A stretch of DNA of 64,000 bases from Pedobacter mendelii. GTDB lineage: Bacteria; Bacteroidota; Bacteroidia; Sphingobacteriales; Sphingobacteriaceae. The notes beneath the pieces were generated by a model. It did no database searches and was not told the DNA's origin. It worked only from the letters and a program-made list of their open reading frames with translations. Positions 9,315 to 17,327 of the stretch are shown in pieces. The position numbers and the translations under genes are program-made. Location of the stretch: positions 310,001 to 374,000 of the forward strand of contig NZ_BMDJ01000004.1 in NCBI RefSeq assembly GCF_014635725.1, given 5' to 3'. How positions within the stretch are numbered: position 1 is the first letter of the stretch; each line of letters begins with the position of its first letter.

Positions 9315-10185
9315 TATTTCTGTTGTGTTGGCTTGCGATAACAACTATGTTGTTTTATTAGCAGCGTTGTTGAAATCAATAGAGATTAATCATATTGATA
9401 ATGCAATTGTCGATGTCTATATCGTTGATGACAAAATTTCTAGGGTAAACAAATCTAAGTTACAACACTCATTAAGTTTAGATAAGATGAACTTAATATG
9501 GCTAAAAATGACGGAGATAATTCCTAAAGACATTAATCTTCCGATTGTTAATAATGCATATCCGATTAATACATATATCAGATTATTAATTCCTTATATT
9601 GTTCCCAAAAATGTAGAAAAAGCTATATTTATGGATGTTGATATGATTATGTTGGATGATATAATTAACTTGTGGAATATTGATACTGGAAATTATGTTA
9701 TTGGAGCGGCAAGCGATACCATAGGCCCTATAACTAAAACAATTGGAAACGGAATTGAAAACTACAAAGAGTTGGGATTAAACCCGGATGAAAAGTACTT
9801 TAATGCTGGTTTGCAAATCATTAATGTTAAAAAATGGCTCGAGCAAGACATCACCAGAAAAACAATTAATGCTATTAATCAGAATAAAAAATATGCATCA
9901 TTAGGCGATCAGTACGGTCTGAATATTGCGTTAATTCGCAACTGGTTTGAAATTGATAGATTATGGAATTGTTTTTCTGTAAATGAAGATCCTAAACCTA
10001 AACTCATTCATTATTTTCATAGAAAGCCTATTTATAAAACTTATGCTTATAACTATAGAGATGATTTTTATCATTATCTAAATCAAACGAAATGGGTAAA
10101 TTTTAAACCAATTGGTGCCTCAAGCAGATATTTAAAAAAGATAAATAACATCATTCAAAAATTGAAGTTTAAATTTTTGAAATAA
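9301..10185 (+). CDS. Family 8 glycosyltransferase (first of a tandem pair)
   Basis: A 294-residue GT8 protein: ISVVLACDNNYVVLLAALLKS at the N-terminus, AYPINTYIRLLIPYI, DxD as MDVDM at residues 112-114, then YFNAGLQIINVKKW, DQYGLN and a C-terminal IHYFHRKPI that supplies the metal-binding His. This is the retaining galactosyl/glucosyl-transferase family of LPS (RfaJ/LgtC-like). Same length and layout as the following gene, from which it probably differs in donor or acceptor. Translation overlaps the flippase gene by 14 bases. Confidence 0.92.
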   Translation: MKKNNISVVLACDNNYVVLLAALLKSIEINHIDNAIVDVYIVDDKISRVNKSKLQHSLSLDKMNLIWLKMTEIIPKDINLPIVNNAYPINTYIRLLIPYIVPKNVEKAIFMDVDMIMLDDIINLWNIDTGNYVIGAASDTIGPITKTIGNGIENYKELGLNPDEKYFNAGLQIINVKKWLEQDITRKTINAINQNKKYASLGDQYGLNIALIRNWFEIDRLWNCFSVNEDPKPKLIHYFHRKPIYKTYAYNYRDDFYHYLNQTKWVNFKPIGASSRYLKKINNIIQKLKFKFLK

Positions 10186-10216
10186 TAATCAGATAATTTT
10201 ATATAACTCTTATAGT

Positions 10217-11101
10217 GTGAAAGTAAATAATAATATATCGATAATTTGTGCTAGTGATAACCACTATGCAATATTAATTGTTGCATTGCTTAAATCAATT
10301 GATTTAAATCACAAAACTGACGAACACATTGATTTTCATATCATTGATGATGGAATTGCAAAGTCATTCAGAAAAAAACTAGAATCAATTGTAGATCCAT
10401 CGAGGATAACCATTAAATGGTTTAAAAGCAAAGAAATCGTCCCGACTCATATCACGATTCCTGTTGATAGCTCGGCTTTTCCGTTAACAGCGTATATGAG
10501 GGTTTTTTCTCCTTATGTTGTCGAAGAACATGTAGAAAAATTAATTTATTTAGATGTAGATACCATTGTTCAAGATGATATTTCAAAATTATGGAATCTA
10601 TCTTTAGGAGAATATACAGTTGCTGCAGCACAAGATGTTGGTAAAACAGTTGATTGCAAATGGGGTGGAATTGCAAATTATGCTGAATTAGGACTTACAG
10701 CTGATACAAAATATTTTAACTCAGGTGTTCTGGTTGTTAATCCTAAAAAATGGAAGGCAGAAGGTATTTCTGAGAAAGTGATTGATGCCTTAAGAATTCA
10801 TAAAAAATATGTTCAATTGGCAGATCAATATGGTTTAAATGTAGTTTTGGCAAATAAATGGTTACAGCTCGATCCAAAATGGAACTGGTTTGCCTTTAAT
10901 GAAAATGAAAATCCATCGTTGGTCCATTTTCTTGATATTAAACCAATATTTAAAACATATAACTCGAAAGAAGTTTACAAAGATGAATTTTACAGATATT
11001 TGTCGTTAACCCCTTGGGAAAATTTTAAACCAATAAGCGGAAATCAAAGGCATATCAGGAAGATTTTTAATAAGATAAAAAAGGCTTTCATAAAATTATA
11101 G
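10217..11101 (+). CDS. Family 8 glycosyltransferase (second of a tandem pair)
   Basis: 294 residues, the same length as the preceding GT8 protein and colinear with it: ISIICASDNHYAILIVALLKS, AFPLTAYMRVFSPYV, DxD as LDVDT at residues 113-115, YFNSGVLVVNPKKW, DQYGLN and a His in VHFLDIKPI. The start is GTG at 10217. The pair arose by local duplication, and clear divergence suggests different linkages. Its stop codon is inside a 34-base perfect palindrome shared with the convergent gene on the minus strand. Confidence 0.92.
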   Translation: MKVNNNISIICASDNHYAILIVALLKSIDLNHKTDEHIDFHIIDDGIAKSFRKKLESIVDPSRITIKWFKSKEIVPTHITIPVDSSAFPLTAYMRVFSPYVVEEHVEKLIYLDVDTIVQDDISKLWNLSLGEYTVAAAQDVGKTVDCKWGGIANYAELGLTADTKYFNSGVLVVNPKKWKAEGISEKVIDALRIHKKYVQLADQYGLNVVLANKWLQLDPKWNWFAFNENENPSLVHFLDIKPIFKTYNSKEVYKDEFYRYLSLTPWENFKPISGNQRHIRKIFNKIKKAFIKL

Positions 11102-11126
11102 AAGAAGAATTCTTCTTCTATAATTT
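11093..11126. terminator. Bidirectional terminator palindrome that contains both stop codons
   Basis: A perfect 34-base palindrome centred between 11109 and 11110, with arms of 17 bases (outer AAATTATAG, inner GAAGAAGAA). Because the palindrome is symmetric, the final codons Lys-Leu-stop (AAA TTA TAG) of the plus-strand GT8 gene and of the minus-strand GT2 gene are the same sequence read from each side. The A/T-rich arm ends provide a weak U tract on either strand. Confidence 0.7.
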
Positions 11127-12071
11127 CAAGCTATCGGAAGGTAAAATTTCATTGTTGGCTAGCTTATTAAATATTTCACTCTTGCTTTGGCTCTTTTGAG
11201 ATATCATATTTAGCAATAGAATTCCCATCACAAAGAAGCCGATACATATTAGTGCTGTCGTAAATAAACTTACAGTCATAGTACTGGCCCAACCTAAAAT
11301 AGCTTCATCTGTAAAAAATTTCTTGTATAATACAATACCGATAAAACCAAAAAAGGAAACGATTATCAGCATAAAAATTCTTAAAAAAACCATTAATAGT
11401 TCTTCTGCATATTCTACAAAAGATTTAAATGCATGGTGAACCAAGCTGGTTAAATTCATTTTTGATTTGCCATCAATTCTTTTCAATCTATTGTAAACAA
11501 TACTAGTTGATGAAACTTTTTGTTTAGAAAGATGAGCAGCAAAATGTATAAACCCGGTATAGCATGAGGTTTTCAAAACCTTCTTTTTAATCATGCAGAA
11601 ATTTCCAAAATTTAATATTTTTCCGGTTATAATTTTAAATATAAATCTGTAAATATAGTATGAAGCTTGGAAAGAAAAGCTTTCTTTTCTTCTACCTCTT
11701 GCCACATTAACGATATCGAAATCTTTAAACTTAACCAAATCAGCAATGGCTTCGGGGTCATCCTCACCATCAGAATCCATTATGATAAATTTATCAGATG
11801 CTATGCTATTAGAATATAGCAGGCCTTGATAAATTGCTGCTTGGTGACCAACATTAAAATTCAATTCTAAAATTGTTAATGTTGCATTTATTGTTGAGAA
11901 TTTAAATTGCTTTAGCAAAGAAAGGGTATGGTCTGAAGAGCAGTCATCTACTACAACAACCTCAAAGTTTTGAGGGAGCTTTTCTATCACGCTTTCAACA
12001 TTCTGCAGAAATGAAATTACGGTAGTATTTTCATTAAAGCAAGGGGTAATAATTACTACTTTCTCTTCCAT
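11118..12071 (-). CDS. Family 2 glycosyltransferase, polyprenyl-phosphate sugar synthase-like
   Basis: A 317-residue protein. It has the DPM1/GtrB-like pattern: VIITPCFNENTTVISFL, VVVDDCSSDHT, LNFNVGHQAAIYQGL (residues about 72-86), DSDGEDDPE at about 98-106 as the DxD, and two C-terminal hydrophobic helices (about 225-250 and 262-290). Enzymes of this type transfer a sugar from NDP or GDP onto a polyprenyl phosphate at the inner membrane. The next upstream gene in the operon is a GT-C-type enzyme that would use such a lipid-linked sugar, and the two overlap by 16 bases. Function as a donor-lipid synthase is a strong inference; the sugar is unknown. Confidence 0.88.
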   Translation of the reverse strand: MEEKVVIITPCFNENTTVISFLQNVESVIEKLPQNFEVVVVDDCSSDHTLSLLKQFKFSTINATLTILELNFNVGHQAAIYQGLLYSNSIASDKFIIMDSDGEDDPEAIADLVKFKDFDIVNVARGRRKESFSFQASYYIYRFIFKIITGKILNFGNFCMIKKKVLKTSCYTGFIHFAAHLSKQKVSSTSIVYNRLKRIDGKSKMNLTSLVHHAFKSFVEYAEELLMVFLRIFMLIIVSFFGFIGIVLYKKFFTDEAILGWASTMTVSLFTTALICIGFFVMGILLLNMISQKSQSKSEIFNKLANNEILPSDSLKL

Positions 12072-13636
12072 GTGCTTTTATTGTTCTTATAAACTAAATA
12101 CCCATCGCTATTTAATACTAATATGTAATCTGATTTTTTGATTTTATTAAAATCCTTAACAATTTCATATTTAGAATTCGGATTAGAATCGATTATGTAT
12201 TCTATATCTCCATCTTTTAATAGCTTTTCAAATTCATTATATCCAACAACTTCAAGCTTGCTGGTAGAATATTCGAGTATATCTCGCTGTGGTACAAGAC
12301 AATTTTTGAAATAAATGTTATTTAAAAATTGTCTGGATGGAGCATAAGTATCAGTTCCTAAATTTGAATAAATGTATTTGCCACTATTTTTTTGCAAGCC
12401 TGAGCTTATGAGTTTAGCTATTATGGCAGTACTGTTTTTTTGTGAAATTAATTTTGGGTCTTCTTTAAAATTTGCGATTGATTTAAAAGTATTAAAACCA
12501 AATATTAAGATTATGAATAAGCAAAAAATTGAAGTTAATGAGTACTTATTAATGAAAAATTTTAATCCTTTTACCGATGCCTTAATTTCAAAACTTTGAT
12601 TAAGTGCTACAATTAATGCCAAATTCATAAACACCACATAGTATTGAGTTGTTGCCCCCATTTTAAGTGCTGTTACTGAAGCAAAAATTAGCGTTCCTAA
12701 TGCGCTTATCGCTAAAAGCTTGCTAATGGCTACTCCTTTGAATAGTAAGTTTCTACTAAGCAAAAGATATAGAAAGTACAAAATTAAAGGCCATCCAGTT
12801 AAGATAAATATGCTTCTTGTAAGTATGTATTTTACGAAGTTTGTAACATCAATTCCATTTTTTACTCCCCCAATAATGTTCTCAAAAAATGATGGATATA
12901 CTAAATGAGTAATATAAAAGAGAATTCCATAAAATAGAACAGTAGAAACAATCAGTTTTAGCAAAGTTGCCCAATCTTTAATTAGGAATGCAAAACCCAC
13001 AAATATTATAATAAATTGTATTCCACTTTGTTTTGAAAATACGGCAATAGCTGTTAGTAAAACAGTTATCAGTAGGGTTGCAATATCTTTTTTCTCCGAT
13101 TTATAATATACTATCATTGCATAAATGGAAGCAATTCCTGCTAAATCATGTAAAGAATCTGGCCTTACAGCAAAATTATGTGCGAAATTTAAAGCGAATG
13201 AAGCAACAAAAAGTATTACGGTTTTATTACCAGATATTCTAAAATAATCTTTGCCAATTCTATAGATAAGGTAGGAACTTGCTAAGTTGAATATCAAGTT
13301 CCAAAATCTACCAATGTGGTATAAAGCATAAATATTATCTTCTGTAAAACCTAAGGATTTGGAGGTGAAGGCATTTATAAGGTAATATATAGGTGTATAT
13401 TGTGTAATGGAGAAAGGAGCATTTAATGGTGATGTATATAAATTGCCATTGTAAAGAAGTTGCTGAATGCTGTAGATCACATTCTGTTCCATACCTGCAA
13501 TATCTGCTATATTTAAGAAAATCACCATTATCCTCAAGGTAATAAGTACTAATAATAGTACTATCAAGAAGTATGGCAAAAAGAGCCTCCACTTATTTAA
13601 AATTATCATTATTGTTGGTATGATTGTAGTAATCAA
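12056..13636 (-). CDS. GT-C type membrane glycosyltransferase (family 39-like)
   Basis: 526 residues, about 10-11 hydrophobic helices in the first 380 residues, then a soluble C-terminal domain of about 120 residues. The first large loop reads NLYTSPLNAPFSITQYTPIYY, a pattern common to GT-C proteins that use polyprenyl-phosphate sugars, and RPDSLHD follows in a later loop. It overlaps by 16 bases with the polyprenyl-phosphate sugar synthase downstream, which fits a donor-maker and donor-user pair. It probably decorates the exported glycan or a lipid carrier on the periplasmic face. Exact family (GT39, GT83 or other) cannot be fixed by eye. Confidence 0.75.
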   Translation of the reverse strand: MITTIIPTIMIILNKWRLFLPYFLIVLLLVLITLRIMVIFLNIADIAGMEQNVIYSIQQLLYNGNLYTSPLNAPFSITQYTPIYYLINAFTSKSLGFTEDNIYALYHIGRFWNLIFNLASSYLIYRIGKDYFRISGNKTVILFVASFALNFAHNFAVRPDSLHDLAGIASIYAMIVYYKSEKKDIATLLITVLLTAIAVFSKQSGIQFIIIFVGFAFLIKDWATLLKLIVSTVLFYGILFYITHLVYPSFFENIIGGVKNGIDVTNFVKYILTRSIFILTGWPLILYFLYLLLSRNLLFKGVAISKLLAISALGTLIFASVTALKMGATTQYYVVFMNLALIVALNQSFEIKASVKGLKFFINKYSLTSIFCLFIILIFGFNTFKSIANFKEDPKLISQKNSTAIIAKLISSGLQKNSGKYIYSNLGTDTYAPSRQFLNNIYFKNCLVPQRDILEYSTSKLEVVGYNEFEKLLKDGDIEYIIDSNPNSKYEIVKDFNKIKKSDYILVLNSDGYLVYKNNKSTWKRK

Positions 13637-13921
13637 GTTATAAGCCTTGATATTATGCTTTATAAGATATGAATAGGGCTTATGTAGTTTGCGAAAAGTT
13701 AGAATTGGTATATGAAATATAATAAACGCTATTTAGATGCAGCATTAACTTTAAAAAAAATAGTTTGTACAGACTTTTATAGTCTATAAAGATAAAATTC
13801 ATCTGAAGAGTGTTGTATAATAGGGAATTATCTTGCTAAGATATAAAACATTTCATTTGGTTTTGGAATTTTATTAAAAATCGCTTTATTATCAAGTTTT
13901 TTAAAATAACTTATTTTACTT
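13637..13921. other. AT-rich intergenic region
   Basis: Between the start of the GT-C gene and the terminator of the lipoprotein gene, both on the minus strand. I see no coding potential. A small hairpin (AGACT-TTTAT-AGTCT) lies near 13771-13785. The promoter of the GT-C/GT2 operon must be here, but no good consensus is visible. Confidence 0.5.
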
Positions 13922-13957
13922 ACAAAAAAAGGCTCGTAAATTTTATTTTACGAACCT
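13922..13957 (-). terminator. Rho-independent terminator of the beta-helix lipoprotein gene
   Basis: Stem arms at 13930-13940 and 13947-13957 (11 bp with one G-U pair on the minus strand) with a 6-base loop. On the minus strand the stem is followed by seven U residues (13924-13930). It lies 22 bases after the stop of the lipoprotein gene. Confidence 0.8.
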
Positions 13958-13979
13958 TTAAATTTTTTATCAGGTATTA

Positions 13980-15284
13980 TTATATTCCTGGCGAACCTAT
14001 TCCAACAAATAGTGAGGTAAATTTATTAATGTCTGCCACGGCACTTGATTGTTGAGCGAAATATTTGTTATTTGAAATATTTGTTTTAGCAGCATTTCCA
14101 TTATAATTTATCATATCTGTTATAGTGCCCTGTACTTTATACAATTCAAATCCTAAATTGTTATAGTAATCTAAAGTGCCTCCAAAATTATATAAATCTA
14201 ATATTTGACCTTCCCAATCTTCTGATGTGTTCATTTTACCAACTGTATTATTGTACACTTTAGCGTTAACAAAAGTTGTTTTTCCAACAATGATATTTCT
14301 AGCAAATTGTTGAATTTCAAAACCTCCATATTTCCTTGTATTATAGCAAATGTTGTTATATATTTCTACTGTTGCTGGAGAATTGCCCCTTGAGTATATC
14401 CACATTCTTATCGCATTGCCTTGATAATTTGTTAATTTATTATCATGAAAAATGCCATTACCCTGCATGTAGAAAACACCGTTATGATTATTGGTTGATT
14501 GATTGATGTTATTTACGATGTTGTTATGGATGTTATAATCTTGTACATTGGTAAATGCACAAACGCTCCCAGCATTTGTATTTTGGAATATATTATTTGC
14601 AATTTCAACGTCTTTAAAAAGTCCTGTATCTTCATTCTCATTTAGATTGCCTCCAAAAGAGATTTGACCAGTATTATCAAAAAGACAATTTAAAATTTTA
14701 AAATTTTCAACTCTACTATTCGAAGTCCCATTGTAAGCTAAATTACTCCCGTTTGTTTTCTCTCCTGCAATGCAATAATCATTTACATTTTTGAAACTCA
14801 TGTTCTTCAGCGTAACACCATTCATAAGCCCATTCAACTTTATTGCTCTTAAAGCAATATTTTCGAAAGCAAATCCATATGTTAAACTGCTAATTGCGTC
14901 TCCAGATATTGTTACGTAACTAACGTTGTCCGTTTCCATACCTTCAGATATATTTACCTGTCCGTTGTTAACAATTTTTACTGGATTTGAAGATGAAGCT
15001 ATAATATTTTTAATGTAGATGCCTTTGTAGGTGCCTCCTTTTACTTTTATAAGTTTAATTGATGATAGGTCTAAAGATTTTCCATCGATTGTTAAATAAC
15101 CGGAGCCTGTACCAACCTCGTAGGATGGAATTATAGCCACTGGTGTTGTTGGTATTGGACTAGTTATAGGAAGTATAACAGATGTTTCAGATTTAATCTC
15201 TTCAGGTGTTGTATTTTTTTTGCAAGCAGCAAATAGAATAACAATTAGAGCGATGAAAAGAGGCATTTTTGGGGTGATTTTCAT
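13980..15284 (-). CDS. Lipoprotein with right-handed parallel beta-helix
   Basis: A 434-residue protein with a lipoprotein signal (MKITPKMPLFIALIVILFAACKK, cut so that Cys about 21 is lipidated), a Thr/Pro-rich linker to about residue 55, and then repeated short strands rich in Asn, Ile and Gly (for example IANNIFQNTN, NIHNNIVNNIN, IYNNICYNT), the Asn-ladder pattern of pectate-lyase-like beta-helices. It is likely on the cell surface or periplasm and may bind or cleave a polysaccharide. No catalytic lyase triad can be assigned by eye, so lyase activity is uncertain. It stands alone with its own terminator between two cluster blocks. Confidence 0.8.
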   Translation of the reverse strand: MKITPKMPLFIALIVILFAACKKNTTPEEIKSETSVILPITSPIPTTPVAIIPSYEVGTGSGYLTIDGKSLDLSSIKLIKVKGGTYKGIYIKNIIASSSNPVKIVNNGQVNISEGMETDNVSYVTISGDAISSLTYGFAFENIALRAIKLNGLMNGVTLKNMSFKNVNDYCIAGEKTNGSNLAYNGTSNSRVENFKILNCLFDNTGQISFGGNLNENEDTGLFKDVEIANNIFQNTNAGSVCAFTNVQDYNIHNNIVNNINQSTNNHNGVFYMQGNGIFHDNKLTNYQGNAIRMWIYSRGNSPATVEIYNNICYNTRKYGGFEIQQFARNIIVGKTTFVNAKVYNNTVGKMNTSEDWEGQILDLYNFGGTLDYYNNLGFELYKVQGTITDMINYNGNAAKTNISNNKYFAQQSSAVADINKFTSLFVGIGSPGI

Positions 15285-15644
15285 TAAAATTTGTTAAAGA
15301 TAAATTAATAATTGTTTGTTGCTTCTAAAACGGGGGATAATTTGATTATTGTGTATTAATTTGCTTGCTAAAATTTTATATAGATTATACTTTTACTCAT
15401 TAGGGTTGTTAAAAGGTACTAGAGCTGATTTATCATTAAAATTAAGTATTAAATAAAATTAAAAGTAATTCGAAATTATTACATTTTAATTACAATTAAA
15501 TTTATTCATTTGCATTTTATAATTGCCTGATAATGTGTTGTTTATTTAATATTGCTTGGTTTGTGTTTGTTTTTGTATTAAGAAAAATACAAAACATTTT
15601 ATTTCTGTTGTGTTTGTTGTTTTACATTATTCATATCGCAATAT

Positions 15645-15669
15645 ATGATAATTTTTAAAAAATTATCAT
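15645..15669. repeat. Perfect AT-rich palindrome
   Basis: ATGATAATTTTT at 15645-15656 is repeated as its exact inverse complement at 15658-15669, around a single A. It is 12 bp per arm and has no U tract beyond its own arms. It may be a regulator site in the divergent promoter region or a cruciform-forming sequence. Confidence 0.6.
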
Positions 15670-15860
15670 GCCATGAAAATTAACTTTTTATTATCTTCTT
15701 GCTTTATCTAAATAGTCGTCAATGTATTAAAATCAACACTCTAATAACTATTCATTATTTCAAAAATGGTTTTCAAAGCAAATAACTTATCCCACTTATT
15801 TACTTTTTGGTTTAACCATCCTCAATTCCCTTATAAAATAAGTGTTAATTTTAATAGTTA

Positions 15861-15868
15861 TATATTTG
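15861..15868 (+). promoter_or_regulatory. Possible -7 promoter box
   Basis: TATATTTG matches the Bacteroidota -7 consensus TAnnTTTG. No TTTG is found 19 bases upstream, so only half of the promoter is supported. It would give a leader of about 57 bases to the glycosyltransferase gene that follows. Confidence 0.35.
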
Positions 15869-15931
15869 CATTACAAAAATTAAGGTTACCATCTCTACTT
15901 AAAAACCTTTTTTAATTGCCGAAAATCATCT

Positions 15932-16900
15932 ATGTTTAAAAATTTTGTGCTATTATCTTATGGAAGTGACTTGGAGTATAGGAGAGCAATCTTTTGTATT
16001 TACAGCTTTCTTAGTTGGAAGCCAGATTTGAATAACATGAGGTTTGTTATTTACACGGATAATCCTGAGACATTTAAAACGCATCTTCCATCATTAAATA
16101 TTGAATATGTATTACTTACAGAAGATTTAGAATGGCAATTTTTAAAGGGAACCACATTCAACCATTTAAAAAAGGTTGGTGTTATTGATTTAACCTTTAA
16201 AAAATATCCCAATGAACATCTATTTTTTGTCGATACAGATACGTTTTTTATAAAGAATCCATCAAAAATTTTAAACTTATTTGTTAAAGGGAAAAGCTTT
16301 TTACACAAACGCGAATACAGATTAGGTGATGCGATATCGGAATTCGCAGTATTTAATCAAGCACATTTCCCTTTATCTTTTATGAAATTTATTTCGGGAA
16401 GAGTTTTAAAAATGAATAATGAAACTGTAAAATTTGATGAAAATGATTACAGCTGGAATACCGGCGTATTAGCATTAAATAGTGATTTTTCATCTTATAT
16501 GGAGGATGTTACGGACTTAACTTATCAATTTTACCAGAATTCGAAATGGTTTGTTAGTGAGCAGCTCGCATTCTCCTTAGTGCTTCAAAAGGTTACCGAA
16601 ATAAGACCTGCCAATGATGTTGTTTTTCACTATTGGGGACAAAGGCAAAAGCTATTTATGGATAATTATTTAGATGAGGTATTTACTAGCAATAATTTTA
16701 ATAACCTAGAGTCTGGCAGTACAGATTTGGCTTTGAAGCAGTTAGAGAAAATGCTATCTAACGATATTATTCTTGAACAAATAAATATTGCGTTGCAAAA
16801 AAAAGATTATCCTTATTTCTTAAAACAAAGTTTGAAGATAATTCTAAAAAACCCATTAAATACCAGTATTTATAAGCAGATTTACAAAGAGCTGATTTAG
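15932..16900 (+). CDS. Nucleotide-sugar glycosyltransferase-like protein
   Basis: A 322-residue soluble protein with a GT-A look: an N-terminal strand FVLLSYGSDLEYRRAIFCIYSF, YTDNPETF, and a clear DxD in LFFVDTDTFFI at about residue 95, followed by HKREYRLGD and WNTGVLALNS, as in GT8/GT32-like enzymes. Similar proteins occur in Bacteroidota polysaccharide clusters. It is a stand-alone plus-strand gene whose last four bases overlap the end of the convergent Tat-signal gene. Family placement is tentative; the sugar-transferase role is likely. Confidence 0.72.
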   Translation: MFKNFVLLSYGSDLEYRRAIFCIYSFLSWKPDLNNMRFVIYTDNPETFKTHLPSLNIEYVLLTEDLEWQFLKGTTFNHLKKVGVIDLTFKKYPNEHLFFVDTDTFFIKNPSKILNLFVKGKSFLHKREYRLGDAISEFAVFNQAHFPLSFMKFISGRVLKMNNETVKFDENDYSWNTGVLALNSDFSSYMEDVTDLTYQFYQNSKWFVSEQLAFSLVLQKVTEIRPANDVVFHYWGQRQKLFMDNYLDEVFTSNNFNNLESGSTDLALKQLEKMLSNDIILEQINIALQKKDYPYFLKQSLKIILKNPLNTSIYKQIYKELI

Positions 16901-17325
16901 GTAATTTGTTGGTTAGCAGGCAATAGGATGTATGAAAATGGATTGGCTATTGGGCTTTTATAAGGATCGAAAATTCCTAAATATTTAACCGTTTTTTCTA
17001 CATTCATCTGGTTTAAGAAAAAATCAGTTGATAAAAGATAATACCGCAAAAGATCATTTACGTTGTTGGAACTGTTCGAGTCACTCCTTCCATAATACAA
17101 AACTTTCCATTTTACATTCGCCATTACATTATTAGATCCATTCTTAAAATAATCGTTGATGTAATTATTTAGTCCTTCTTTATCTAGTTTTAAATATGAT
17201 AATTCTTTCTCGATTAGCTTAGCTGCGTATTTTTTTATGCCTGGCGAAACAAAATAGAGTGATGGTGGAATTGCAACCATACCAACCAATACACCTGATA
17301 ATAATAAAAAGCTTCTTCTTTCCAT
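16897..17325 (-). CDS. Small Tat-signal protein, gluconate-dehydrogenase subunit 3-like
   Basis: A 142-residue protein with a twin-arginine start (MERRSFLLLSGVLVGM) and a hydrophobic stretch to about residue 27. The body (IEKELSYLKLDKEGLNNYINDYFK...ADVL-like helices) does not show the ETIIPxTDTPGA signature of the longer subunit 3 protein elsewhere in this window, so the family call rests on position, size and Tat signal. The gene starts two bases after the stop of a GMC oxidoreductase, as in the other pair. It probably escorts that flavoprotein through the Tat pore. A divergent or minimal member of the family, or an analogue. Confidence 0.65.
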   Translation of the reverse strand: MERRSFLLLSGVLVGMVAIPPSLYFVSPGIKKYAAKLIEKELSYLKLDKEGLNNYINDYFKNGSNNVMANVKWKVLYYGRSDSNSSNNVNDLLRYYLLSTDFFLNQMNVEKTVKYLGIFDPYKSPIANPFSYILLPANQQIT

Positions 17326-17327
17326 AA

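Larger units (their letters stand above)
15285..15931. other. Long AT-rich divergent intergenic region
   Basis: 647 bases between divergent genes with no coding potential in any frame. It contains a perfect 25-base palindrome (15645-15669) and a TATATTTG box (15861-15868) upstream of the plus-strand gene, both listed separately. Long T and A runs make it one of the most AT-rich stretches of the window. Confidence 0.6.
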
